Assembly (NCBI GenBank): GCA_041393015.1
Contig: JAWKKV010000004.1
Coordinates: 124,001 to 188,000 of the forward strand
Source of the DNA: JAGQYH01 sp041393015
GTDB taxonomy: Bacteria; Bacteroidota; Bacteroidia; Chitinophagales; JADIYW01
Direction of reading: 5' to 3'
DNA: 64,000 nucleotides
This document shows positions 55,743-64,000 of the stretch, piece by piece. Each line of letters opens with the position of its first letter. Position 1 is the first letter of the stretch. Made by a program: the position numbers and the translations under genes. Under the pieces are notes generated by a model. That model made no database searches. It saw only the letters and a program-made list of their open reading frames with translations, and was not told the origin of the DNA.

Positions 55743-57047
55743 ATGAAATTGATGAAATATTTTTCCCTTGCAGTCGTAATATTAACTATTGTTAGTTTGT
55801 ATAGTGGGCTGATTCTAAGTATTTCGAGTGGAAAATATGACAATGGCATTTTAAGTACAGCTTTACTTAACTTTAGCAAGTTTCCGCAGCAAGTGGCTGA
55901 TGTTATACAAAGCCCTGAACTCGTTAATAAACCAATTACCTATTTACCTAAAGATCAAGCATTTCGGCCTATTAATCAACTTAAAGAAAATCTTTATGGA
56001 CTAACCAGTTTTTGGAATGAAAGTGAAAATGTTTGGGAAATTAAACTCTTGAATTTAAAAAATGATTCAATTTTACATACATGGAAGTACAACGAAATTA
56101 ATTTTGTTAAATACAAAAACAACTACACAAATTGCCCACCGGTTCATTCGTTATTATTGAAAAATAGAGAACTAATTGTTAATCTGTCTTCCTCTCCAAA
56201 TTTTTGCAGATTAGATGCTAATAGTAATGTTGTTTGGTGTAATAATGAGTTGGAATTTCACCATTCTACCAACCTTGATCCGGATGGGAACTTGTGGGTT
56301 TGTGGGAATGATTTAATGAAGACGCATACAAACTTATGCTCTTCAACTTCCGTAAAAAATCTAAATAATGAGGTTCTTTCTATAGGTGAAAACTACATGG
56401 TTAAAATAAATGTTACTACTGGAGAAATAATTCGAAAAATTGGCGTTGCTCAGGTATTGCTAGATAATGGTTTTAAGAGTATCGTTTATGGTGGACAATT
56501 AGAGGATCCAATTCATCTTAATGATATACAACCAGTTTTAGAAGATAATGAGTATTGGAAAAAAGGTGATTTGTTCGTTAGTACTCGACATCGATCAATA
56601 GTTTTTCTATATCGACCAGCAACCAATGAGGTGATAAAATTAATTCACGGACCGTTTATGTATCAGCATGATGTCGATATCATTTCAGATAATGAAATAG
56701 CTATCTTTAATAATAACTACATTGGCTTGAAAGGTGAAAAGGATATAGCAATCAACCAGTCAATAGATTCTTTAAATGTTAGTGAACTTATTATTTATAA
56801 TTTTGAAACCGATAAATTTACGTCCTTATTGACTGAAAAGATTACCCAAGAAAATATTAAAACAACTGTGCAAGGGTTATCAGAAGTTCTATCCAATGAG
56901 GATGTTTTTATAGAGTCTCAACAGCAAGGAACTTACTATATAATCAACAAAAAAGAAGTGGTATTGAAAAAGGTTTTTTATACTGATGATTCAATCCATA
57001 TTCAAATGCCATTTTGGATGAGAATATATGAGGAGTTACCGAAATAA
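55743..57047 (+). CDS. Arylsulfotransferase-family protein, paralogue 3 of 4
   Basis: 434 residues with signal anchor 6-24. Blocks: FHHSTNLDPDGNLWVC, DPIHLNDIQPVL, WKKGDLFVSTRHRSIVFLYR and YQHDVDIISDNEIAIFNNN. The Asn before QHD in its sisters is Tyr here (MYQHD), and it carries extra cysteines near 205 (NLCSSTSVKN). Both hint at a different substrate. The end MPFWMRIYEELPK resembles paralogue 1. Same strand, 15-base spacers. Confidence 0.75.
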   Translation: MKLMKYFSLAVVILTIVSLYSGLILSISSGKYDNGILSTALLNFSKFPQQVADVIQSPELVNKPITYLPKDQAFRPINQLKENLYGLTSFWNESENVWEIKLLNLKNDSILHTWKYNEINFVKYKNNYTNCPPVHSLLLKNRELIVNLSSSPNFCRLDANSNVVWCNNELEFHHSTNLDPDGNLWVCGNDLMKTHTNLCSSTSVKNLNNEVLSIGENYMVKINVTTGEIIRKIGVAQVLLDNGFKSIVYGGQLEDPIHLNDIQPVLEDNEYWKKGDLFVSTRHRSIVFLYRPATNEVIKLIHGPFMYQHDVDIISDNEIAIFNNNYIGLKGEKDIAINQSIDSLNVSELIIYNFETDKFTSLLTEKITQENIKTTVQGLSEVLSNEDVFIESQQQGTYYIINKKEVVLKKVFYTDDSIHIQMPFWMRIYEELPK

Positions 57048-57062
57048 TGTTATTGTGTAGGC

Positions 57063-58367
57063 ATGAGAATAATTAAACCACTTACTTATATTGTCGTTTT
57101 TGCTACATTTTTATGTTTGTTTAGCGGGTTAGTTTATCAAGTATCTATAACTGGATCAAACAACTCTTCTATTAAAAGAAAAATTTTAAATTTTGCTCGT
57201 TTCCCGCAAACAATTAAAGAAGTTCTGTTAAGTAAAGAAGTAAAAAACATACCATATACTTATTTACCAACACCCAAAAATTTCAAAGCAATTAACAAAC
57301 TCAATTATCCTCTATATGGTTTAACTTCATTTTGGGATAATGAGGCCCAACAATGGAATATAAATTTTATTGATTTCCAAAATGATTCAATACTTTATAC
57401 TTGGTTTTTTTTAGAAAAGGATTTTGAGAAAGCAAAGATAAGTTATTCTAATAGTTGTCCTAAACAATCAATTTTATTGCCTAACAAGAATTTGATTGGA
57501 AGATTATCTTTTTCACCTAATCTTTTTCGATTGGGTGCCAACTCCAATATTTTATGGCACAATAAAGAGTTGCTTTTTCATCATGGAGTTAATCTTGCAG
57601 CCGATGGAAATATTTGGACTTGCGCACGTGATATCTATCCTGAAAAGAAAGAGGAATATTATGGAGGATTAGTTAAAAATTTAGACGATAATCTAATCTC
57701 TTATAGAGAAGAAAATATTGTAAAAATTGATATTGAAACTGGAGCTATTTTATTTAAAAAAGGGATTGCTGAGATTTTAATTGAAAATGGCTATAAAGGA
57801 ATTATCTATGGCTCTGATCTATTTGATCCTACACACCTTAATGACGTACAGCCAGCATTAAAAGATACCAGATATTGGAAAAAAGATGACTTATTTATAA
57901 GTATTAGAAATCGGTCTTTGGTTTTCTTGTACAGACCATCAACTAACAAAATTTTAAAATTAATTCACGGACCTTATGTCAATCAGCACGATGTGGATAT
58001 TATTTCTGATCATCAAATTTCAATTTTCAACAACAACAATACAGGAGGAAAGGGTTATAATGCAGATGAAATCATGGTGCCAATAGATTCTTTTAACTCT
58101 TCTGAAGTTATAATTTATGATTTTGAGACCAATACATTTACGAATTATTTATCCAATAGATTTCAAGTTGAGAAAATAGCTACGGCTTCTGAAGGACTTT
58201 CTGAATTTTTAAACAATGGAGATTTGTTTGTTGAAGAACACAATAAGGGCGTCTATTATATTATTAACGAAGACGAAATTGTACTAAAGAAAATTTTTCC
58301 TACAAAAGATCCAAATTATATTTATTTGCCCAATTGGATCAGACTCTATGAAGATTATCCTTTTTAG
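57063..58367 (+). CDS. Arylsulfotransferase-family protein, paralogue 4 of 4
   Basis: 434 residues with a signal anchor at 7-26 (YIVVFATFLCLFSGLVYQ). Blocks: FHHGVNLAADGNIWTC, DPTHLNDVQPAL, WKKDDLFISIRNRSLVFLYR and NQHDVDIISDHQISIFNNN. The otherwise constant Gly of WKKGD is Asp. It is the last of the four tandem copies. 26 bases later comes the small membrane-protein gene. All four are similar over their whole length, showing an old local expansion. Confidence 0.75.
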   Translation: MRIIKPLTYIVVFATFLCLFSGLVYQVSITGSNNSSIKRKILNFARFPQTIKEVLLSKEVKNIPYTYLPTPKNFKAINKLNYPLYGLTSFWDNEAQQWNINFIDFQNDSILYTWFFLEKDFEKAKISYSNSCPKQSILLPNKNLIGRLSFSPNLFRLGANSNILWHNKELLFHHGVNLAADGNIWTCARDIYPEKKEEYYGGLVKNLDDNLISYREENIVKIDIETGAILFKKGIAEILIENGYKGIIYGSDLFDPTHLNDVQPALKDTRYWKKDDLFISIRNRSLVFLYRPSTNKILKLIHGPYVNQHDVDIISDHQISIFNNNNTGGKGYNADEIMVPIDSFNSSEVIIYDFETNTFTNYLSNRFQVEKIATASEGLSEFLNNGDLFVEEHNKGVYYIINEDEIVLKKIFPTKDPNYIYLPNWIRLYEDYPF

Positions 58368-58393
58368 TATTTTTAGCTGGAATTAGAAAAGAA

Positions 58394-58552
58394 ATGATGC
58401 TTTCAATTTTACTGTATTTAGGGCCAGGATTAGGTGTTGGAACAATCGTATTGGTTTTTGCCATTTTAGCGTTGGTAGTTTTCTCATTCGGCTATGTATT
58501 TTATCTTCAGATAAAAGAGTTGATCAAAAAAATTAAAAACCGAAAGAAGTGA
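58394..58552 (+). CDS. 52-residue single-pass membrane protein
   Basis: A short frame, ATG 58394 to TGA 58550-58552, encodes MMLSILLYLGPGLGVGTIV, then one long hydrophobic helix (to about residue 37) and a basic tail (KELIKKIKNRKK). Its stop overlaps the GTG start of the sulfotransferase gene (GTGA), and it is 26 bases after paralogue 4, so it sits firmly inside the operon. The LLYLGPGLG start looks familiar from small proteins in similar envelope clusters, but I cannot name a family. An assembly or scaffold role for a membrane complex is inference. Confidence 0.7.
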   Translation: MMLSILLYLGPGLGVGTIVLVFAILALVVFSFGYVFYLQIKELIKKIKNRKK

Positions 58553-59958
58553 TTGAGTTCCTACTCTTTTTTTTAGCATCAATTATATTTTCATCTGGAT
58601 TGATTCTTATTCGAGGAAGTTTCTATACGCTTGCTGAACGCACTTTAACTCAGTTAAATACTTTGCTAAATGACACATTAGAAGATAGCAAAAAGCAAAA
58701 ACTCATTTTAACCAATACTGGAAATTTACTAAAATGGACTTTGATATTTTTGGGGAGTCTATTGTTAGTGATAGCATTTACAACCCTTCCATTTTTACTC
58801 TACAAACAAATCGTTTCAGAGGCTACTTATCAGACCATAAATTTTAAATCGTTAAAAGCAATAATAGCCATACTTCTAGGAGCTATCATACCATTTTTGA
58901 TGCTGTCTTTTATTATGAAAAAAAATAGAAGTGATTATTCTGAACTATCTATTCTCCTTCACAGACTATTACTCAATAATTACTTTGTCTCAAAGATGCT
59001 GTTTCGAGTAGATAAAGGACTTCATCGGTCAAGATTAGAAAATACCAATAGTAATTTTGTTATCGTTTCCGGTTTGGCAAGAGCAGGAACAACAGGTTTG
59101 GCAACAATGCTTTCAAAAACCAATGCATTTCACTTTTTAAAATATGGTGATATGCCATTTCTATTAAGTCCGAATATTTGGAAGAAGCTTAACTTTTCAA
59201 AGAATAAACAAGAGAAAGAAAGGCAGCATGGCGATCAAGTTTTAATGGGATATGATTCCATAGAAGCACTTGAAGAGTTTTTTTTTAAAGCATTTACAAA
59301 TGATGCTTACATCCAAAAGAAAGTTCTGTTGAAGCATGAAATTGAGGAAGCAACTTACCAAGAATACATTAACTATCAAAGCTTGATTCAATCTCCCCAA
59401 AAAAACTCCACTCTATATTTAGCAAAAAACAATAATCTCATTTTACGTTATGCTTCTTTACGTCAAAAGAATGATGTCTTTAAGGCTGTTTTTCTTTTTA
59501 GAGATCCGGTAGAACACGCTTCTTCTTTACTGCAGCAACACATTCGGTTTGGTGAAATTCATTTGAATAATCCATTTGCATTAGAATATATGGATTGGTT
59601 AGGTCATCATGAGTTTGGCTTGAACCATAAGCATTTTCAGTTTCTAGAGGGATACAATAATATTTATGAAGATCAATTGACCTTAAACTATTGGATTGAA
59701 ATATGGATCAATTACTATGAATATTTAATAAACTTTGTAAACGATACTAATCTTATTTTGATTAGCTATTCTGACTTACTTTCTGATCCACAAAAAGTAA
59801 TGACTTCATTGGCCGGGAAACTTCAAATTAAAATGGAAGTTGCAGAAGTAAATCAATTTAAAACAAGCACACCATCGGATGCTTCTACCATCAATAGTGC
59901 TTTATTAAAACGTGCCAACGATTTATATACTGAACTGCAACGCTATAAACTTAATTAA
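58549..59958 (+). CDS. Membrane-tethered sulfotransferase
   Basis: 469 residues. Three hydrophobic helices (about 3-22, 64-85, 104-123) precede a cytosolic sulfotransferase domain. The PAPS 5'-phosphosulfate loop is VSGLARAGTTGLATML (173-188), and the 3'-phosphate motif is VFLFRDPVEHASSLLQQH. LILISYSDLLSDPQKVM is the usual late element. It would transfer sulfate from PAPS to a lipid- or glycan-linked acceptor at the inner leaflet. The start is GTG overlapping the stop of the small gene (GTGA). It is the PAPS-dependent counterpart of the arylsulfotransferase-like genes upstream. Confidence 0.8.
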   Translation: MIEFLLFFLASIIFSSGLILIRGSFYTLAERTLTQLNTLLNDTLEDSKKQKLILTNTGNLLKWTLIFLGSLLLVIAFTTLPFLLYKQIVSEATYQTINFKSLKAIIAILLGAIIPFLMLSFIMKKNRSDYSELSILLHRLLLNNYFVSKMLFRVDKGLHRSRLENTNSNFVIVSGLARAGTTGLATMLSKTNAFHFLKYGDMPFLLSPNIWKKLNFSKNKQEKERQHGDQVLMGYDSIEALEEFFFKAFTNDAYIQKKVLLKHEIEEATYQEYINYQSLIQSPQKNSTLYLAKNNNLILRYASLRQKNDVFKAVFLFRDPVEHASSLLQQHIRFGEIHLNNPFALEYMDWLGHHEFGLNHKHFQFLEGYNNIYEDQLTLNYWIEIWINYYEYLINFVNDTNLILISYSDLLSDPQKVMTSLAGKLQIKMEVAEVNQFKTSTPSDASTINSALLKRANDLYTELQRYKLN

Positions 59959-60091
59959 CTTAACTATTTGAGAAAGCAGCGAACCAATAAAATTTGTGGC
60001 TTTTTGCTTAATTTTCTAAATCATTAGAAACCCTATAAACTTCCCCAAAACAACGATAAGGAAATTCTGTTAAATAGATTAAAAATAAACA

Positions 60092-61555
60092 ATGAATAAT
60101 TTTAAAATACCTGAAAAGGGTATCGACAAAACTGAACTACTAAAGGAATTAAAAACCTATGGTGCAGATGATAAAGACTGGAAAAATGGGAAAGTTTGGA
60201 GCTTAGTGTATCATTTAGATGATGAACATAGCGCCTTTATGAAAGAGGTTTACACTTCATATTTTTCTGAGAATGGCTTAAATCCGGTAGCTTTTAAGAG
60301 TTTAAAAAGATTTGAGCATGAAACTGTTCGAATGACGTTAGATATGCTAAATGGTGATGCTAAATCTGTAGGCACCATGACATCCGGCGGCACAGGAAGT
60401 ATTACCATCGCCATCAAATGTTATCGCGATTATTTTTTGTCGAAGCGAAAAATGATTAAAGGCATTTATAATTTTATTCAGCCGGAGATGATTTTGCCGG
60501 CTTCTGCTCATCCTGCCTTTAGAAAGGCAGCAAGTTATTTTGGTATAAAAGTAGTAGAAGCGCCGTTAGATAAGAATTATAGAGTGGATGTTAAGGCAGT
60601 AAAACGTTTAATCAATTTAAATACAATGTTGATCGTAGGCTCGGCACCATGCTATCCTTATGGTGTAATTGATCCGATAGAAGATTTAGGAAAAGTAGCT
60701 AAACAAAAAAACATTCCATTACATGTTGATGCTTGTGTTGGTGGTTTTATTCTGCCATTTGTGGAGGCATTAGGATATCCTATTCCGGCTTTTGACTTTA
60801 GAGTGGAAGGCGTTACGTCTATGTCAGCAGATATTCATAAGTACGGTTATGCTGCAAAAGGAGCTTCATTGATTTTATATCGCTCTATGGATATTATGAA
60901 ACATCAATTTTTTATTGACGAAAGTTGGTGTGGAGGGATTTACATTTCTCCGGGGCTTCAAGGCACTAAACCGGGAGGTGCTATTGCAGCGGCTTGGGCA
61001 GCGCTTAAAGCGGTTGGTAGAGATGGCTATATGAGCAATGCCAAACTATTAATGGAGTTAACACAATCAATGGTGGATGGTATTAACAGAATTGATGGTT
61101 TGGAAGTGATGGGGCATCCTGAAGTTTGTTTGATTGGTTTCAAATCAAGCGATAATAGAAAGGTAAATATTTTTGTAATAGGAGATTTAATGGAAAAGAA
61201 GGGTTGGCATATTGATCGTCAGCAAAATCCTAACAGTTTGCATATCTCTTTAAATCCAACGCACGAGTTTGCCACCGATGACTATCTAAATGACTTAAGA
61301 GATTGTGTTGCCTACGCCAAAGCGCATCCTGAGTTGAAAAATGAAGGCGATGCAGCCATGTATGGTATGGTAGCAAAAATTCCGATGCGTGGTATGATCA
61401 AAAATGAGTTAATGGGTTTAATGGAAGAAATGTATGGTCCGGAAGGGAATATGCCTGATAATAGTGAACAAGAAGAAAAAAATGACCTCGTAAGTAAACT
61501 CGCCAAAACTTATATGGATTGGGCGGAAAAGATAGAGGGGATTTTTTCTAAATAA
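60092..61555 (+). CDS. PLP-dependent lyase, sphingosine-1-phosphate lyase family
   Basis: 487 residues, fold-type I PLP enzyme. Features: MTSGGTGSITIAIK (phosphate-binding loop), ILPASAHPAFRKAASYFGI, LHVDACVGGFILPF with the PLP-contacting Asp, and SADIHKYGYAAKGAS with the Schiff-base Lys. TKPGGAIAAAWAAL follows. The arrangement matches Dpl1/SGPL1-type lyases that split phosphorylated long-chain bases, rather than glutamate decarboxylase. Many Bacteroidota make sphingolipids or sulfonolipids, so a role in turning over these is reasonable. It starts 133 bases after the sulfotransferase gene, possibly on its own promoter. Confidence 0.85.
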   Translation: MNNFKIPEKGIDKTELLKELKTYGADDKDWKNGKVWSLVYHLDDEHSAFMKEVYTSYFSENGLNPVAFKSLKRFEHETVRMTLDMLNGDAKSVGTMTSGGTGSITIAIKCYRDYFLSKRKMIKGIYNFIQPEMILPASAHPAFRKAASYFGIKVVEAPLDKNYRVDVKAVKRLINLNTMLIVGSAPCYPYGVIDPIEDLGKVAKQKNIPLHVDACVGGFILPFVEALGYPIPAFDFRVEGVTSMSADIHKYGYAAKGASLILYRSMDIMKHQFFIDESWCGGIYISPGLQGTKPGGAIAAAWAALKAVGRDGYMSNAKLLMELTQSMVDGINRIDGLEVMGHPEVCLIGFKSSDNRKVNIFVIGDLMEKKGWHIDRQQNPNSLHISLNPTHEFATDDYLNDLRDCVAYAKAHPELKNEGDAAMYGMVAKIPMRGMIKNELMGLMEEMYGPEGNMPDNSEQEEKNDLVSKLAKTYMDWAEKIEGIFSK

Positions 61556-61623
61556 TAGAACTACTATATTTAAGGGATTTTCAATATTAAAATTTTAGGT
61601 TGACTAATTAAAATTATCCTATA

Positions 61624-62154
61624 ATGAATCTTAAAGCCTATATCTTCTTGCTAATAACAATTAGCTTGAGTTTGATAAGTTGCAAATCCTCAGAGGAGTT
61701 TTCCACTAAAAATGTTGAATCAGTAACAAAAAAACCTCAAACAATTGAATCATTTTCAAATGATATTTTTGCTTTTATATTTAAAGGTGAAGTATTCTTA
61801 GATGAATTAATGCCTACTGTTTCGGTAGTTAAAAAAATAGCTTCTGGCGAAACTCAAGGAAAGAGTGATTTGGATATAAAAAATGAAATGATTGCAGGTC
61901 TAAAAAAGAGACTTCAAAATAATGTAGAGAATATAATAACAGATATTGAATCTAGTGGATATTCTACAGAGCAAACTATATATACTGGGTTTAAAACATA
62001 TCCTGAAGACACACGAGGTCCTATAAAAGTGTTAGCTATTGAATTTACGGTTGATGATAAAAAGGGAATGATACCGATTACCTATACTGAAGTGGGTGGT
62101 CTATTTTATTGGTTTGAAATACTTGTTTCTACTAATATTATTGAGTCTAACTAG
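61624..62154 (+). CDS. Lipoprotein of unknown function
   Basis: 176 residues with signal and lipobox LISC (C20), then a low-complexity linker (KSSEEFSTKNVESVTKKP). A globular part contains SNDIFAFIFKGEVFLDELMP and a C-terminal sheet (GPIKVLAIEFTVDDKKGMIP). No family is recognised. It follows the lyase by 68 bases and may share its transcript. Confidence 0.65.
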   Translation: MNLKAYIFLLITISLSLISCKSSEEFSTKNVESVTKKPQTIESFSNDIFAFIFKGEVFLDELMPTVSVVKKIASGETQGKSDLDIKNEMIAGLKKRLQNNVENIITDIESSGYSTEQTIYTGFKTYPEDTRGPIKVLAIEFTVDDKKGMIPITYTEVGGLFYWFEILVSTNIIESN

Positions 62155-62207
62155 CCAATTAGGAGTATGCCTTTGAAGTTGTTTTATCAACGGATTTAAG
62201 ATTTTGA

Positions 62208-63641
62208 CTATTTTAATTGTTTCTTATAAACAGCATTAAAAGTGCCGTATGGCTGCTCTAAGATGTCTAATTTTGGATAGTCTTCAAATGGGAAAACAGA
62301 AATTGAATCTTTATCGTATCTAAAAAAACTGAGAGAGTAGTTGCTAAAATTATTAATGTCAATTGAGTCTTTTAACCAATAGGAAATAATGTATCCATTA
62401 TTGTTTTTATCAGTATCAATTTGTGAAAGCAAATAGGTCTCAAAAGGAGTGTCATAAGTATCTATAATTTTACTCATTGGAGCTTTGTAAAATGGTAAAA
62501 CTGCTTTAGAAATATTTTCGATCTTCATTTGTGCAAACAAATCTTCATAAATTGCAATTCTTTCCTTATAAAATTGAGCATGCAATAATGTTCTTCCAAC
62601 TTGCACAATACATAAAAGGATAACAAGGGTCCAAGTTGCATTTTTAAGTCTATTGGACCATTTATTTATATGCAATGCAAAAGAGAGAATAAGCAAAAAA
62701 GCAATTAAAGAAAGGTAAATCTCATAGAAGGTGTCAATGATGAAATGATCGTAGAATCTAAGATAGATAAGGAAAAATTGGAGTACAAATAAGCCTATTA
62801 TCAATATAGCTTTCCATAAACTATGTCGTTTAAGAATTAAATATAATCCTATTATGGCTATTACAATAAATGGGAAATATTGCCTAATTATTTGACTGAT
62901 CATTACTCTAAATAGGTAAACATTAACATCGGACAATGAGTTAATACTTATTCTAGTTATTAAATGTGATTCATAATTAGTTGTGAAAATTATCCTTGAT
63001 AAAAAGTAGAATCCAATTGCTATTGGAATAAGTAATTTTTGATCTTGCCGATTCCAATATCTTAAATTACCTGAAACAATTAGGGATGATCCGGTAAAAG
63101 CTAAGATGATTAAAGGGTGAGCATTCATAATGATGAAAAGCAACGGGAATAAAACTGCTTGTTTAAAAACAGGCTTATTGCATTCAATGTAGTATGCTAA
63201 AAGCGACCAATAAATCATCAAAAAAATTATACCAAATTGGAGCTCAGAAATAGCTAAATAATGAGTGAGATAAGGGAATGAGAATTGATATAAAAGTAAA
63301 CATATTGCAAGTTCTTTGTTTTTTAATACTCTTAAAATAATGATAAAGGGTAATGAGTAAACCATAGCTATGTTAATCGAGTAAAGGATCATAGCTGCTT
63401 TGACAGAACATCCTAAGTTTATGCCTGCAACGGGTAGTACGCAACTAAAAAAAACAATTAGTCTGTTTATAATATGAAAGTTATGATCTCCCAAAATCTC
63501 AACTAAATACCTTGAGGAATCAGCATAGAGAATTCTTTCTTTGAAAAAGATTATGGAGAAAAGAACATATAGTAACTGCAAAAAAAGACCAATGTAAAGT
63601 AGCTTGTTATTCTTGTTTTTATAACTTGACTCAATATTCAT
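62208..63641 (-). CDS. Multi-pass membrane protein, GT-C-like
   Basis: 477 residues with about ten hydrophobic helices and a short soluble C-terminus. The early loop FKERILYADSSRYLVEIL places an Asp after the first helix, as in GT-C glycosyltransferases, but the rest has no signature I can name. It is convergent with the lipoprotein gene and lies in the same direction as the T9SS-type gene at the window end, 51 bases away. Confidence 0.6.
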   Translation of the reverse strand: MNIESSYKNKNNKLLYIGLFLQLLYVLFSIIFFKERILYADSSRYLVEILGDHNFHIINRLIVFFSCVLPVAGINLGCSVKAAMILYSINIAMVYSLPFIIILRVLKNKELAICLLLYQFSFPYLTHYLAISELQFGIIFLMIYWSLLAYYIECNKPVFKQAVLFPLLFIIMNAHPLIILAFTGSSLIVSGNLRYWNRQDQKLLIPIAIGFYFLSRIIFTTNYESHLITRISINSLSDVNVYLFRVMISQIIRQYFPFIVIAIIGLYLILKRHSLWKAILIIGLFVLQFFLIYLRFYDHFIIDTFYEIYLSLIAFLLILSFALHINKWSNRLKNATWTLVILLCIVQVGRTLLHAQFYKERIAIYEDLFAQMKIENISKAVLPFYKAPMSKIIDTYDTPFETYLLSQIDTDKNNNGYIISYWLKDSIDINNFSNYSLSFFRYDKDSISVFPFEDYPKLDILEQPYGTFNAVYKKQLK

Positions 63642-63692
63642 CTATAATAATAAGGAAGCTTTCAAAGGAGTAAGATAAAATAAAATTAAGTT

Positions 63693-64000
63693 TTATCGTA
63701 CAATATACATTTTACCAAAACCTTCATTTTTGAAGAACTTGTCGGCATTGGTTTTGTATTGTTCAATTGAATCACCATTAAGTCTAACAAACACTTTATA
63801 TATGTAAAGACCATTGGCCAACTTATCTCCAAATCTGTCTGTGCCATCCCAAGCATACTCAGTGATATTTCTACCAATTTTTAATGGACCTAATTCGTCA
63901 ATTGTAATCTCTCTCACTACTTTTCCTGAAACCGTCATAATTTGAATTTTTACTTCATCAGGAATTTCTGCTCCTGTTAAAGTGAACACAAATTTTGTTG
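63693..64000 (-). CDS. T9SS-type exported protein, C-terminal fragment
   Basis: About 102 residues of a gene that continues beyond the window. The fragment reads FVFTLTGAEIPDEVKIQIM, TVSGKVVREITIDELGP, then YAWDGTDRFGDKLANGLYIY and ends GFGKMYIVR. The WDGTDxxGdxLanGlYiYk pattern is the FlgD-type Ig-like fold that ends many large secreted Bacteroidota proteins, including C25-peptidase-like ones. The catalytic or binding part is outside the window. Confidence 0.7.
   Translation of the reverse strand, partial: TKFVFTLTGAEIPDEVKIQIMTVSGKVVREITIDELGPLKIGRNITEYAWDGTDRFGDKLANGLYIYKVFVRLNGDSIEQYKTNADKFFKNEGFGKMYIVR

Overview
The window is an AT-rich chromosomal segment from a member of the Bacteroidota, most likely a marine or aquatic relative of the Flavobacteriales. 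The evidence is: three proteins with type IX secretion C-terminal signals or related gliding-associated ends; TAnnTTTG promoter elements of the Bacteroidota type; few Shine-Dalgarno sequences; a three-gene succinate dehydrogenase with a single cytochrome b subunit; a sphingosine-phosphate-lyase-like enzyme; and lineage-typical families such as HYC_CC_PP and AP2-domain proteins. No phage, plasmid, complete insertion sequence or CRISPR array is visible. Most of it looks like vertically inherited chromosome with a few accessory blocks.

Layout. 0-8.1 kb is housekeeping: the end of a STAS-domain gene, ribonuclease Z, a sigma-54-type response regulator, the RNase P RNA, a methyltransferase, a small inverted-repeat element, an LD-carboxypeptidase, an ATP-grasp protein, methionyl-tRNA synthetase and tRNA-Arg(CCT). 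8.4-15.5 kb is a giant SprB-like surface adhesin gene, interrupted by one in-frame amber codon and carrying a 41-residue cysteine-bearing tandem repeat with a three-unit higher-order period. 15.5-19.4 kb has a YhhN-family membrane protein, an unusual sugar-isomerase-like/alpha-beta-hydrolase fusion, an SRPBCC protein and a VanX-type D-Ala-D-Ala dipeptidase.

19.5-29.6 kb is a copper/silver efflux operon in the order HYC_CC_PP protein, CusA-type RND pump, TolC-type channel, CopA-type P1B ATPase, CusB-type adaptor and metal-binding lipoprotein. Copies of one heavy-metal-binding module recur in the last three. 29.6-37 kb holds a YdjM-type membrane protein, a half-size EamA transporter, a TspO-like protein, then a minus-strand operon of acetoacetyl-CoA synthetase, hydrolase and sorbosone-dehydrogenase-like lipoprotein. 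This operon is divergent from an acyl-CoA-binding protein. An AP2-domain protein follows. 37.4-40.9 kb is sdhCAB.

41-49.4 kb has a second T9SS-exported protein, riboflavin synthase, a GT-C membrane protein, a glycerophosphodiesterase, a divergent Lgt-like protein and two lipoprotein-type genes of unknown role. 49.6-60 kb is the most unusual block: an LTA-synthase-like phosphatase-fold enzyme, a GT-C glycosyltransferase, four tandem arylsulfotransferase-family paralogues, a 52-residue membrane peptide and a membrane-tethered PAPS-type sulfotransferase. All are co-directional, with overlaps or 15-base gaps at most junctions, and a sphingosine-1-phosphate-lyase-like gene follows. I read it as a candidate cell-envelope modification system involving sulfate. 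The window ends with a lipoprotein, another GT-C-like membrane protein and the C-terminus of a further T9SS-type protein.
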